Shown here: piece after piece, positions 5,268-12,579 of the stretch
Position numbering within the stretch: position 1 is the first letter of the stretch
How the letters are laid out: each line of letters begins with the position of its first letter
Source of the DNA: DASTCC01 sp035711465
Lineage (GTDB): Bacteria; Acidobacteriota; Vicinamibacteria; Vicinamibacterales; SCN-69-37
NCBI GenBank assembly: GCA_035711465.1
Contig: DASTCC010000115.1
Span: 1 to 13,191 of the forward strand
Reading direction: 5' to 3'
Length of the DNA: 13,191 nt
The notes under the pieces: model-generated
Seen by the model: the letters and a program-made list of their open reading frames with translations, nothing else
Told to the model about the DNA's origin: nothing
Database searches by the model: none
Program-made: the position numbers and the translations under genes

Positions 5268-7939
5268 ACGACATCCGCCCGCCGCGAGCCTATCGGTGGC
5301 TGCAACGGCTCCTGCCGGCCAAACGCCGCGCCCGTCATGGCGACGCGATGGCGGCCGTGTTCGCCGAGTTGCTGGCCCGCACGCGCGCCGAGCGCGGTCT
5401 CGCCGGCGTCGCGCGGCTCTGGATTCGTGAAGCCGCCGGCCTTGGGCGCTTCGCCTGGCGGGAACGATCGCGGCCGATGCGCCGCTGGCTGGCGCGCCGC
5501 ACCTGGAGTCTGCCCATGCCCACTCTCTCGGCCAACGTCCGGCTCGCGCTGCGGTCGCTTCGGCGGCAGCGCGCGTTCGCGCTGGCGCTGTTCATCACCA
5601 TCGCCGCCGGCGTCGGCGTCACCACCGCGGTGTTCTCGGCGATCAACGGCGTGCTGCTCCGGCCGCTGCCGTTTCCGGCGCCCGATCGCCTCGTCGATCT
5701 CTGGGAGGCGCGCGACGACGGCTTTCAGTCGCATTCGACGATCAGCGGTCCGGAGGCAGTCGAATGGCGCCGCCGCTTCACCAGCGCCGAGGCGCTCGCG
5801 GCGTATCGCTACGCGCCGCTGACGCTCACCGGCCGTGGCGATGCCGTCCGCATCATCGGCATCGAGACGACGCCGGAGTTCTTCGCGGTGCTGCGCCGCC
5901 AGCCGATCCTCGGCCGCGTCTTTGCCGACGCCGAGACCGGGCCGGCCGCGGCCGTCGTGGTGCTGTCCGAGAGGATCTGGCAGACGCGGTTCGGCGGCGA
6001 TCGAGCCATCGTCGGAGGGAGCATCGAGCTGGACGGCGTGGCGCGCGAGGTGATTGGCGTGATGCCGGCCGACGCGGCGTTCCCGGCGCTGGCCGAGGCC
6101 TGGATTCCTTCGCGCGCGGACTGGTCGACGCAGTCCAAGGGCCAGCATTTCCTCTCGGCGATCGCGCGGCTCCGCGCCGATCGCAGCCTCCAGGAGGCGC
6201 GCGCCGAGCTCGATCGCGTCGCCGCCGATCTCGAGCGCGAATGGCCTGATGCGAATCGCGGCCATCGCGCGTCGTTCGATCCGCTCGCCGACACGCTCGT
6301 CGCCGGCGTACGGCCCGCCCTGACGGTGCTGTTCGTGTCGTCGTTGTTCGTGCTGCTGATCGTCGCCGCCAACACGTCGAGCCTGCTGCTCGCACGTGCC
6401 GTGGCGCGGCGGCGCGAGTTCGTCGTCCGCCGGGCGCTCGGCGCGCGAACCTGGGATCTCGTCACGCAGCTTGCCGCCGAAGGCGTCATCCTGGCGCTCC
6501 CCGGCGGCCTGCTCGGCGCGTTGGTCGCGTCGGCGATTCTTCGCCTCGTCCTCGACCCGGCCGCAGGGTCGCTGCCGCGCTCGGCCGGCGTCCGCCTCGA
6601 CGCCGCCTCGCTGCTCTTCGCCCTCGCCGTCACCCTCGTCATCGGCATCGTCGCCTCGCTGCTGCCGTTGTCACGGCTGATGCGGACGACGGCGCCGGAC
6701 CTGGCATCGCGAGGCGGCACCGGCGATCGCCACGCGGTTCGGCTCCGTCATCTGATCGTCGCCGGCCAGGTCGCGGCCGCCTTCGCACTCGCGTGCGGGT
6801 CGGCGCTTCTCGCGCGCAGCCTCGTCGCGCTCTCGACGGTCGACACTGGCTTCGCCGCCGATCGAGCGCTGACGTTCAACGTACAGCTCGCGCAGGCGCG
6901 CTACCGCTCGCCGGGGCAGCAGACCGATTTCGTGACGCGCGCGCTCGAACGCCTTCGCGCGATCCCCGGCGTGACGGCGGCCGGCGTCGTCTCGGACCTG
7001 CCCTTCAGCGGGTCGCGCTCGACGTCGGGATTCGCGGTCGAGGATCGCCCGACGCCGCCGAATCAGTCGCGATCCGCGGACATGCGCGTCGCCTCGCCGG
7101 GCTACCTCCCGGCGATGGGCATCGCGCTTCGCGGCGGCCGCGACTTCACCGCGCAGGACGACGGCACCGGCGAGCCCGTGGCGATCGTCAACCAGGCCTT
7201 CGCCGATGCGGTCTGGCAAGGTGAGAACGCGATCGGCCAACGCATTCGCATCGGCCATCCGGATGAGGTCGCGGTGTTCGGCTCCCCGGTCTGGCGCACC
7301 GTGGTCGGCGTCGCCGGGAACGTCATCCACGACGATCTCCGGGCGACGCCAAACGGCGAGATCTATCTTCCATTCGCGCAATCGCCGCTCGGCAGGCTGG
7401 CGTTCGTGGCCCGCTCCAGCGGGGATCCGTCGGCGCTGACCGCGTCGGCCCGCGCCGCGATCGCCGACGTCGATCCGCGGCTCGCGATTTACAACACGCG
7501 GACGATGGCGCAGCGCCTGGCGCAATCGATGGCGACGCCGCGGCTGCTGGTGATGCTGACGACGATCTTCGCAACCACGGCGCTGCTGTTGGCGGCGTTC
7601 GGCCTGCACGCGACGCTCACCCACGCGGTCGCGCAGCGCACCGCGGAGTTCGGCATCCGCGTCGCCCTCGGCGCCAGGCCGGCCCACATCGCCCGCGCCG
7701 TCGCGCGCGACACCCTCGCGATCGTCGCCGCCGGGCTCGCCGCCGGCGCCGTCGCCGCGGTGCTGTTCACGCGCTGGATGTCGTCGAGCCTCTTCGGCGT
7801 GACGCCAACCGACGTGTTGACGCTGACGACCGCCGCGCTGCTCGTCGCCGCACTGGCGGCGATCTCCACGATCATGCCGACACGCAAAGCGCTGAGCGTT
7901 TCACCGGCCGGGCTGTTGCAGGAAGGCAGGGGACGGTAG
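5264..7939 (+). CDS. ABC transporter permease, acidobacterial duplicated orphan permease (ADOP) type
   Basis: An 891-aa inner-membrane protein built of two MacB/FtsX-like permease halves. A soluble prefix (about 1-90), rich in Arg and Ala, contains ARHGDAMAAVFAELL. Half one has TM1 at about 105-130, a periplasmic core to about 345, and TM2-4 at about 350-373, 398-425 and 447-467. Half two repeats this: TM5 at about 495-520, periplasmic core, TM6-8 at about 760-785, 812-835 and 848-868. The coupling-helix motif recurs as REFVVRRALGAR and AEFGIRVALGAR. No ATPase is encoded in the window, as expected for an orphan permease; it may share one encoded elsewhere. By MacB homology it may couple ATP hydrolysis to periplasmic movement of a lipophilic or peptide substrate. 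Translation is probably coupled to padR by the ATGA overlap. Confidence 0.93.
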   Translation: MNDIRPPRAYRWLQRLLPAKRRARHGDAMAAVFAELLARTRAERGLAGVARLWIREAAGLGRFAWRERSRPMRRWLARRTWSLPMPTLSANVRLALRSLRRQRAFALALFITIAAGVGVTTAVFSAINGVLLRPLPFPAPDRLVDLWEARDDGFQSHSTISGPEAVEWRRRFTSAEALAAYRYAPLTLTGRGDAVRIIGIETTPEFFAVLRRQPILGRVFADAETGPAAAVVVLSERIWQTRFGGDRAIVGGSIELDGVAREVIGVMPADAAFPALAEAWIPSRADWSTQSKGQHFLSAIARLRADRSLQEARAELDRVAADLEREWPDANRGHRASFDPLADTLVAGVRPALTVLFVSSLFVLLIVAANTSSLLLARAVARRREFVVRRALGARTWDLVTQLAAEGVILALPGGLLGALVASAILRLVLDPAAGSLPRSAGVRLDAASLLFALAVTLVIGIVASLLPLSRLMRTTAPDLASRGGTGDRHAVRLRHLIVAGQVAAAFALACGSALLARSLVALSTVDTGFAADRALTFNVQLAQARYRSPGQQTDFVTRALERLRAIPGVTAAGVVSDLPFSGSRSTSGFAVEDRPTPPNQSRSADMRVASPGYLPAMGIALRGGRDFTAQDDGTGEPVAIVNQAFADAVWQGENAIGQRIRIGHPDEVAVFGSPVWRTVVGVAGNVIHDDLRATPNGEIYLPFAQSPLGRLAFVARSSGDPSALTASARAAIADVDPRLAIYNTRTMAQRLAQSMATPRLLVMLTTIFATTALLLAAFGLHATLTHAVAQRTAEFGIRVALGARPAHIARAVARDTLAIVAAGLAAGAVAAVLFTRWMSSSLFGVTPTDVLTLTTAALLVAALAAISTIMPTRKALSVSPAGLLQEGRGR

Positions 7940-7943
7940 GGCT

Positions 7944-8089
7944 ACTGAGAACTCAAGACTCAAGACTTAAGACTTAGAGACCTCAGCTCAGACTCAATAC
8001 CGATGTCAGAGGCGACGCTCACACGCCGAGAACGAAGTCTTAAGTTTTGAGTTTGCAGTTCTGAGTTTTCAGTTCTGAGTTTCTCAGTC
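7944..8089. repeat. Inverted heptad array, ACTCAAG/ACTGAGA-type
   Basis: A second period-7 array between convergent genes, of different sequence from the one at 3201-3362. Left arm: ACTGAGA (7944), ACTCAAG (7951), ACTCAAG (7958), ACTTAAG (7965), ACTTAGA (7972), then degenerate units. The right arm lies in the opposite orientation, about 8034-8082: GAAGTCT, TAAGTTT, TGAGTTT, GCAGTTC, TGAGTTT, TCAGTTC, TGAGTTT, then CTCAGTC after a 1-nt phase shift. AAGTCTTAAGT (8035-8045) is the exact complement of part of the left arm. The right arm extends into the 3' end of the minus-strand gene at 8084-8455 and includes its stop codon. It is AT-richer than its surroundings. The function is unknown; bidirectional termination is plausible. 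Confidence 0.85.
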
Positions 8090-8455
8090 TTCTAACCCTC
8101 CGTCCTCGTCATCCGTCGTATACCACTCGTCGTGCCTGGCCCAGGCGTCGCACTTCGGGCAGCAGGTCCACTGCCACTGGTGATCGCAGCCGGGGCAGCG
8201 GCCGCGCGTACTGAACGTGTTCCAGATCGTGCCGCAGCCGAGGTAGTTCTCGGGCGGACCCTGTTTCGCGCACGTCCAGCGATCGCCGGCGGTGGGCTGC
8301 CAGGCGCAGTGCGGGCAGCGGACGCGGACGAACTCCGGGGTGTCGCGCTCGAGCCGTTCGCGCCAGTCGAGGACCACCTCGGGGGGGACGCCGGGGCCGC
8401 GCAGGAACAGAAAAGGCTCGTGAAGGGACGATGAAGTACGAGAGGCGAAATTCAT
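8084..8455 (-). CDS. Cysteine-rich zinc-ribbon protein of unknown function
   Basis: A 123-aa protein whose family I do not recognise. The N-terminal third (NFASRTSSSLHEPFLFLRG) is followed by PPEVVLDWRERLERDTPEFVRVRC. The C-terminal half is a run of probable zinc knuckles: CPHC, a single Cys in WTCAKQG, a Cys in GCGTIWNTF, CPGC, and CCPKC, with many Trp and His residues, ending in an acidic tail (TTDDEDGGLED). CxxC pairs spaced like this suggest two zinc ribbons. ATG at 8455 is preferred because the frame upstream lacks protein-like sequence and soon overlaps the SprT-like gene; GGAAG lies just upstream. The stop TGA falls within the heptad array. Transcription is divergent from the SprT-like gene across 202 bp. 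Confidence 0.75.
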   Translation of the reverse strand: MNFASRTSSSLHEPFLFLRGPGVPPEVVLDWRERLERDTPEFVRVRCPHCAWQPTAGDRWTCAKQGPPENYLGCGTIWNTFSTRGRCPGCDHQWQWTCCPKCDAWARHDEWYTTDDEDGGLED

Positions 8456-8657
8456 GGCTTCCGCGATCAAGCATCGCACGCGTTCGCGCCTCCATTCCAG
8501 ACGGTAGTTGAAGCTCACCCGAGAGCGCACGGAGATCGACCCGGGCGATGCACCTTTGTGATCGCCATCTGCCCGGCGCCGGTACGGGCGCCTGATTTCG
8601 CTGAGAATCGGCCGGACGCTCGCGCGGACCGGCTCTTGCAGTCGCTGACTCTTCGCG

Positions 8658-9521
8658 ATGCGGACCGTTCTTGGCGCGGTGTTTCTCGCGGGTGCGGCGG
8701 TGGCGCTCTGGATCACCATGGGCCGCCCCGGTGACGCCGTGCTGCGATCGCCGGGGCTCTCGCCGGCCGACGCGCGCCAGCAGGAGATCCTCCAACAGAG
8801 CCTCGACCTGCCGGGCGACCCGGCGCTGGAGCGGATGTATCAGGCGATCAACATCCGGCATTTCGCCGGCGGGCTGCCGGCGATGCCCGTGCTCTATCAG
8901 CGCCGGCTCGAAGAAGTCGGTGCGCTGGCCGACCGCACCTTCATGCTCAAGGGCATGTTCGGCCGTTCCGGCAAGCGGATGGCGATCCTGCTCCATCCGG
9001 CGCTGCACTCCGATCCGCGCGAGCTCGAGCGCGCGCTCTGCCACGAGATGGTTCACGCCTACCTGTTCGCGACCGGCGACACGACGAGCGATCACGGCCC
9101 GGCGTTCCAGAACGTGCTGAGACGGCTCGCCGACGAGGGCGCGTTCGCCGGCGTCGTCGCGTCCGAGGAGGATCGGGAGCAGCTTCGCGCCTGGCTCGAC
9201 GCGGAGTCGGCGCGGCTCGACGCCGAGCGGCATTCGATGGATCTGATCGGCGCCGAGATCGAGCAGGAGCGCGTGGCAATCGAGCGCGCGTTCGCCGATC
9301 TCGACGCGCGCGGCGCGGCGGTGACGGCGGCCGAGGTCGACGCCTTCAACGCGCGCCGCGACGCTTACAACGATCGCGCGCGCACGGCCAACGCGCGCGC
9401 CGAGCGCGACCGCGCGGACGTCGCCGAATTCAACCGCCAGGTCGAGCGCTACAACCTGATGATCACCTACCCCGACGGGCTCGACGCCGCCGCCGTCGTC
9501 AAGCCCAAGACCTCGCGATAA
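8658..9521 (+). CDS. Membrane-anchored SprT-like zinc metalloprotease with coiled-coil tail
   Basis: A 287-aa protein. A hydrophobic segment at residues 4-20 (VLGAVFLAGAAVALWIT) is an anchor or uncleaved signal. The SprT-like core covers about 55-165, with family features ALERMYQAINIRHFAGGLP and the active site H129-E-M-V-H133, followed by HGPAFQ where H146 is the likely third zinc ligand and E130 the catalytic base. The tail, about 166-268, is a charged Ala/Glu/Arg-rich coiled coil. SprT/SPRTN relatives are usually cytoplasmic and act on DNA-bound proteins. An export signal would place this one in the periplasm, so its substrate is probably different. No clear Shine-Dalgarno is seen at the ATG. 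A later Met (residue 21) would remove the membrane segment and is the main alternative start. Confidence 0.85.
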   Translation: MRTVLGAVFLAGAAVALWITMGRPGDAVLRSPGLSPADARQQEILQQSLDLPGDPALERMYQAINIRHFAGGLPAMPVLYQRRLEEVGALADRTFMLKGMFGRSGKRMAILLHPALHSDPRELERALCHEMVHAYLFATGDTTSDHGPAFQNVLRRLADEGAFAGVVASEEDREQLRAWLDAESARLDAERHSMDLIGAEIEQERVAIERAFADLDARGAAVTAAEVDAFNARRDAYNDRARTANARAERDRADVAEFNRQVERYNLMITYPDGLDAAAVVKPKTSR

Positions 9522-9684
9522 GGCCGGTTTTTCGGCCCCAAAACTGTAATTCTGCGTCCGGGTACCCCGCCGTTTTTCCTGTGATACCCTCGACCGCTCT
9601 GGCCGTCATCGCCCGCACCAGTCCGGGACCGGGCCTTCCGCCGCGAGTCCCTCCGTGCGGCGTGAGCGCCAAGGAACGGATCCC

Positions 9685-10281
9685 GTGGATATCAAACTCA
9701 ATCGCCCACCCCAGACAGCGGCCGACGTGCGCGCCGCGGCCCCCGACGACGGCGGCGCCAACATCGACAAGGTCCGCGACATCCTCTTCGGCGGCCAGAT
9801 GCGCGAGTACGAGCGGCGCTTCAGCCGTCTCGAGGAGCGCCTGATCCAGGAGACCGCGGATCTGCGTGAGGACGTGCGCAAGCATCTGACCGCGCTCGAG
9901 CTGTTCGTCAAGCAGGAGACCGCATCGCTGGCCGATCGGATCCGCGCCGAGCACGACGAGCGCACCGATGCCACCAAGGATCTCGCGCACGAGGCGCGGG
10001 AGAGCGCCAAGGCGTTCGAGAAGAAGACCGGCCAGATCGACGACCACATCGGCAAGGTCCAGCGCGAGCTGCGCCAGCAGATCCTCGAGCTGCATCAGAC
10101 GATGAGCGAGGATCTGCGCAAGAAGGTCGAGGACGTGCTGGCGCGGCTCAGCCAGGAAGCGCACGAGCTGCGCGCCGACAAGACCGATCGCGCGACGCTG
10201 GCGTCGCTCCTCACCGAGATGGCGATGCGCCTGAACAACGAGCTGTCGATCCCCGGTATCGACGATGGCCGGAACCGGTGA
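9685..10281 (+). CDS. Coiled-coil protein, first gene of the GTPase operon
   Basis: A 198-aa cytoplasmic protein, no signal peptide or membrane segment. An extended N-terminus leads to a compact motif NIDKVRDILFGGQMREYERRF (start about residue 27). A long charged coiled coil follows (about 45-160: LEERLIQETADLREDV and similar heptads). The C-terminus has a second conserved-looking block, KTDRATLASLLTEMAMRLNNEL. I recall similar two-ended coiled-coil proteins in cyanobacteria but cannot check this. It is probably a scaffold linking the operon's other products. The start is GTG: AAGGA lies 9 nt upstream at 9671-9675, and an in-frame GTG at 9655 lacks this. The 3' end overlaps the OmpA-domain gene by 17 nt, so co-expression is likely. 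Confidence 0.85.
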   Translation: MDIKLNRPPQTAADVRAAAPDDGGANIDKVRDILFGGQMREYERRFSRLEERLIQETADLREDVRKHLTALELFVKQETASLADRIRAEHDERTDATKDLAHEARESAKAFEKKTGQIDDHIGKVQRELRQQILELHQTMSEDLRKKVEDVLARLSQEAHELRADKTDRATLASLLTEMAMRLNNELSIPGIDDGRNR

Positions 10282-12040
10282 CAGACTGGCGCCGCCTCAC
10301 CTGAGCGAGGCGGACGAGCGGCGTGAGGCCGATCACGCCGACGAGCCCGAGATCGAATCGCTGCAGGCGCTGCTGCTCGGCCCGACCGGCAAGCGGCTCG
10401 ACCGGCTCCAGGCGCGGATGGACGATCCGCACCTGCGCGCTGCCGACGTCGGCGCCGTGCTGCCCGAGGTGCTGGTCCGCCACGCCGACGACCCGCAGCT
10501 GGCCCGCGCGCTGACGCCTCCGCTCGAGCGCGCCATCACGTCGTCTGTCAAACGCAATCCGGCGCCGCTCGCCGACGCGCTGTTCCCGGTGATGGGACCG
10601 GCGATTCGGAAGGCGGTCTCGGCCAGCCTCGCGGCCATGATCGAGTCGCTCAACCGCACGCTCGAGCATGCCGTATCGTGGCGATCCTTCAAGTGGCGGC
10701 TCGAGGCGATGCGGACGCATCGATCGTTTGCCGAGATCGTCCTGCTGAAGACGCTGCTCTACCGCGTCGAACAGCTCTTCCTGATCGATCGCCGCACCGG
10801 CCTGCTGTTGCTGCACGTGCAGCCGGGAGCGGCAGCGGTGCAGGACGCCGACATGGTCTCCGGCATGCTGACGGCGATCCGCGACTTCGTGAAGGACTCG
10901 TTCAAGGTCGCCGACACCGAGTCGCTCGATGCGCTCAAGGTCGGCGAGCTGTCGGTGTGGATCGAGCCCGGGCCGCACGCGCTCCTCGCCGCCGTCATTC
11001 GCGGCACGGCGCCGAGCGACTTCCGCGCGGCGCTGCAGGAGGCGATCGAGGCCGTTCATCTCCAGTTCGGCGCGGCCCTCGAGACGTTTGACGGCGACGC
11101 GTCGGTCTTCGCGGGCGCCCGGCCGATCCTCGAGGGCTGCCTGGCGTCGGAGTACCGTGCCGAAGAGCGGCGGCGGCCGCCGCGCTGGGCCTGGGTGCTG
11201 TTCGCGACGCTCCTGGCCGCGATGGTCGTCTGGGTCGGCCTCGGCGTTCGCGATCGGCGGCGGCTCGATCGCTATCTCGACGCGGTGCGTGCCGAGCCGG
11301 GCCTGACGGTGATCTCGAGCGAGCGCCGCGGCGGCCGGTTCGTCGTCACCGGCCTGCGCGATCCGCTGGCGCGCGATCCGCAGACATTGCTGGCCGGCGC
11401 GAGCCTCACACCCGAGGACGTCGAGGGACGATGGACGCCGTACCAGGCGCTGGAGCCGCCGCTGATCGTGGCGCGTGCGACCGAGGCGTTGACGCCGCCG
11501 GCCGGCGCATCGCTCGCTGTTGCAGACGGCGTGCTCTCGGTAGCGGGCGCGGTGACGCCGGCGTGGATCGCCGAGGCCCGCCGCCTGGCGCCGCTCATCG
11601 GCGGCGTCACCCGCTTCGACGCTGCCGCCGCTCTGGCCGCAGCCACGCGCGAGGCCGCGGCGCGGCTCGAGTCGACCGTGTTGCTGTTCGCGAAGGGCTC
11701 GGCGGAGCTCGCCGGCGATCAGGCTGACGAGCGCGCCCGACTCATGGCAAGCTTGGCCGACCTCGAGGCGATCGCCGCCGCTGCCGGCGATCGCATCGCG
11801 ATCGACGTTCAAGGCCATACCGACACCGACGGTGTCGACGAAGCGAATCTGCCGCTGAGCGAAGCTCGCGCGGCAGTGGTGCTGCGGCTCCTGCGCGCGG
11901 AGACGATGCCGCACCTGACGTTCACGACGACCGGTGTCGGCAGCCGCATGCCCGCAACCACCGGCAGGACGGAAGCCGATCTCCAGCGCAATCGGCGGGT
12001 CACGCTGCGGCTGGCGAAGCAGACGGGTGGTCGACCTTGA
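10265..12040 (+). CDS. Transmembrane protein: cytoplasmic roadblock-like domain plus periplasmic OmpA domain
   Basis: A 591-aa single-pass protein. Residues 1-150 are helical and charged. About 160-278 read as alternating strands and helices: LFLIDRRTGLLLLHV, helix MVSGMLTAIRDFVKDSF, then LSVWIEPG, ALLAAVIRG, and helix SDFRAALQEAIEAVHLQF. This order matches the roadblock/LC7 fold of small-GTPase partners such as MglB; the assignment is by pattern only. A TM helix lies at 308-328. The periplasmic part has a BON-like stretch (about 416-452) and an OmpA domain (about 470-586) with GHTDTDG and PLSEARA, including the peptidoglycan-contacting Asp520 and Arg535, and an RNRRVTL end. Arginines flank the TM on both sides, so topology rests on the OmpA domain being periplasmic. 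The stop overlaps the GTPase start by 4 nt. Confidence 0.88.
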   Translation: MAGTGDRLAPPHLSEADERREADHADEPEIESLQALLLGPTGKRLDRLQARMDDPHLRAADVGAVLPEVLVRHADDPQLARALTPPLERAITSSVKRNPAPLADALFPVMGPAIRKAVSASLAAMIESLNRTLEHAVSWRSFKWRLEAMRTHRSFAEIVLLKTLLYRVEQLFLIDRRTGLLLLHVQPGAAAVQDADMVSGMLTAIRDFVKDSFKVADTESLDALKVGELSVWIEPGPHALLAAVIRGTAPSDFRAALQEAIEAVHLQFGAALETFDGDASVFAGARPILEGCLASEYRAEERRRPPRWAWVLFATLLAAMVVWVGLGVRDRRRLDRYLDAVRAEPGLTVISSERRGGRFVVTGLRDPLARDPQTLLAGASLTPEDVEGRWTPYQALEPPLIVARATEALTPPAGASLAVADGVLSVAGAVTPAWIAEARRLAPLIGGVTRFDAAAALAAATREAAARLESTVLLFAKGSAELAGDQADERARLMASLADLEAIAAAAGDRIAIDVQGHTDTDGVDEANLPLSEARAAVVLRLLRAETMPHLTFTTTGVGSRMPATTGRTEADLQRNRRVTLRLAKQTGGRP

Positions 12041-12579
12041 GCGAACACTTCGGGACGATTCAGAAGAAGATCTGCATGCTCGGAAGTTTCGCGGTCGGCA
12101 AGACCAGCCTGGTGTCGCGCTACGTCCGCAGCATCTTCTCGGACAAGTACCTCTCGACGGTCGGCGTCAAAGTCGACAAGAAGATGATCAACGTCGACGG
12201 CCAGGAGGTCATGCTGATGCTCTGGGACGTCAACGGCCAGGACGATTTCCAGCCGGTGCAGGCGACGCATCTGCGCGGCATGTCCGGCTATCTGCTCGTC
12301 GTCGACGGCACGCGGCGGGCGACATTCGACACCGCCGAGCAGCTGTACCAGAAGGCGATGCAGACCGTCGGCGACGTGCCGTTCATCCTGCTGCTCAACA
12401 AGTCGGATCTCGCCTCCGAGTGGGAGATCGACGATCAGGCGGTGTTCCGGCTGACCGAACAGGGCTGGCGCGTCGTCCGTACCAGCGCGAAGACCGGCGA
12501 CGGCGTCGAGGGCGCGTTCGACGCGCTGGCACGCGCGATGCTGGCCGAGGCGCCGGCCGACGAGGAGGGCACGCTGTGA
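12037..12579 (+). CDS. Ras/Rab-like small GTPase
   Basis: A 180-aa single-domain P-loop GTPase with all five G motifs: G1 G16-SFAV-GKTS (K22, T23), G2 Thr41 in YLSTVGVKV, G3 WDVNGQ (D64, G67, Q68), G4 NKSD (121-124), and G5 TSAKTG (149-154). Q68 matches the catalytic glutamine of Ras/Rab (Q61 in Ras), so intrinsic or stimulated hydrolysis is expected. The switch I sequence and WDxxGQ resemble eukaryotic Rabs more than MglA. There is no C-terminal cysteine for lipid attachment, so membrane placement would need a partner; the OmpA-domain protein encoded just upstream is the obvious candidate. The start is TTG, overlapping the upstream stop by 4 nt; the next ATG falls inside the P-loop region and would destroy it. 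The stop overlaps the next gene by 4 nt. Confidence 0.92.
   Translation: MSEHFGTIQKKICMLGSFAVGKTSLVSRYVRSIFSDKYLSTVGVKVDKKMINVDGQEVMLMLWDVNGQDDFQPVQATHLRGMSGYLLVVDGTRRATFDTAEQLYQKAMQTVGDVPFILLLNKSDLASEWEIDDQAVFRLTEQGWRVVRTSAKTGDGVEGAFDALARAMLAEAPADEEGTL
12562..12568 (+). promoter_or_regulatory. Shine-Dalgarno deciding the GTG start at 12576
   Basis: GAGGAGG lies inside the end of the GTPase gene, 7 nt before the GTG at 12576. It supports that GTG over the longer open frame, which runs back through the GTPase gene with an arginine-rich, unprotein-like translation. Confidence 0.7.

Noticed and set aside
8571..8592. GGCGCC repeated on either side of GGTACG, with GCCCG/CGGGC complementarity, in the 8456-8657 gap
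   Set aside because: Short GC palindromes are expected by chance at this base composition, and nothing links this one to a promoter or regulator.
9522..9537. GGCCG-GTTTTT-CGGCC hairpin just after the SprT-like gene as a rho-independent terminator
   Set aside because: The stem is only 5 bp, the T run is in the loop and not after the stem, and the downstream bases are CCAAAAC.
9578..9590. TGTGATACCC as an extended -10 promoter for the GTPase operon
   Set aside because: It matches the consensus at only three hexamer positions and has no recognisable -35 (GGGTAC at the expected distance).
10211..11914. A 567-codon antisense open frame opposite the OmpA-domain gene, and similar long antisense frames at 46-1095, 5144-6265 and 8109-9233
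   Set aside because: These are low-complexity Arg/Ala/Gly translations with no domains, lying opposite genes with clear motifs. They are shadows of high GC at third codon positions.
12037..12579. Calling the GTPase MglA
   Set aside because: The switch regions and WDxxGQ are Rab/Ras-like, and its likely partner is a roadblock-like domain fused to OmpA, not a separate MglB gene.
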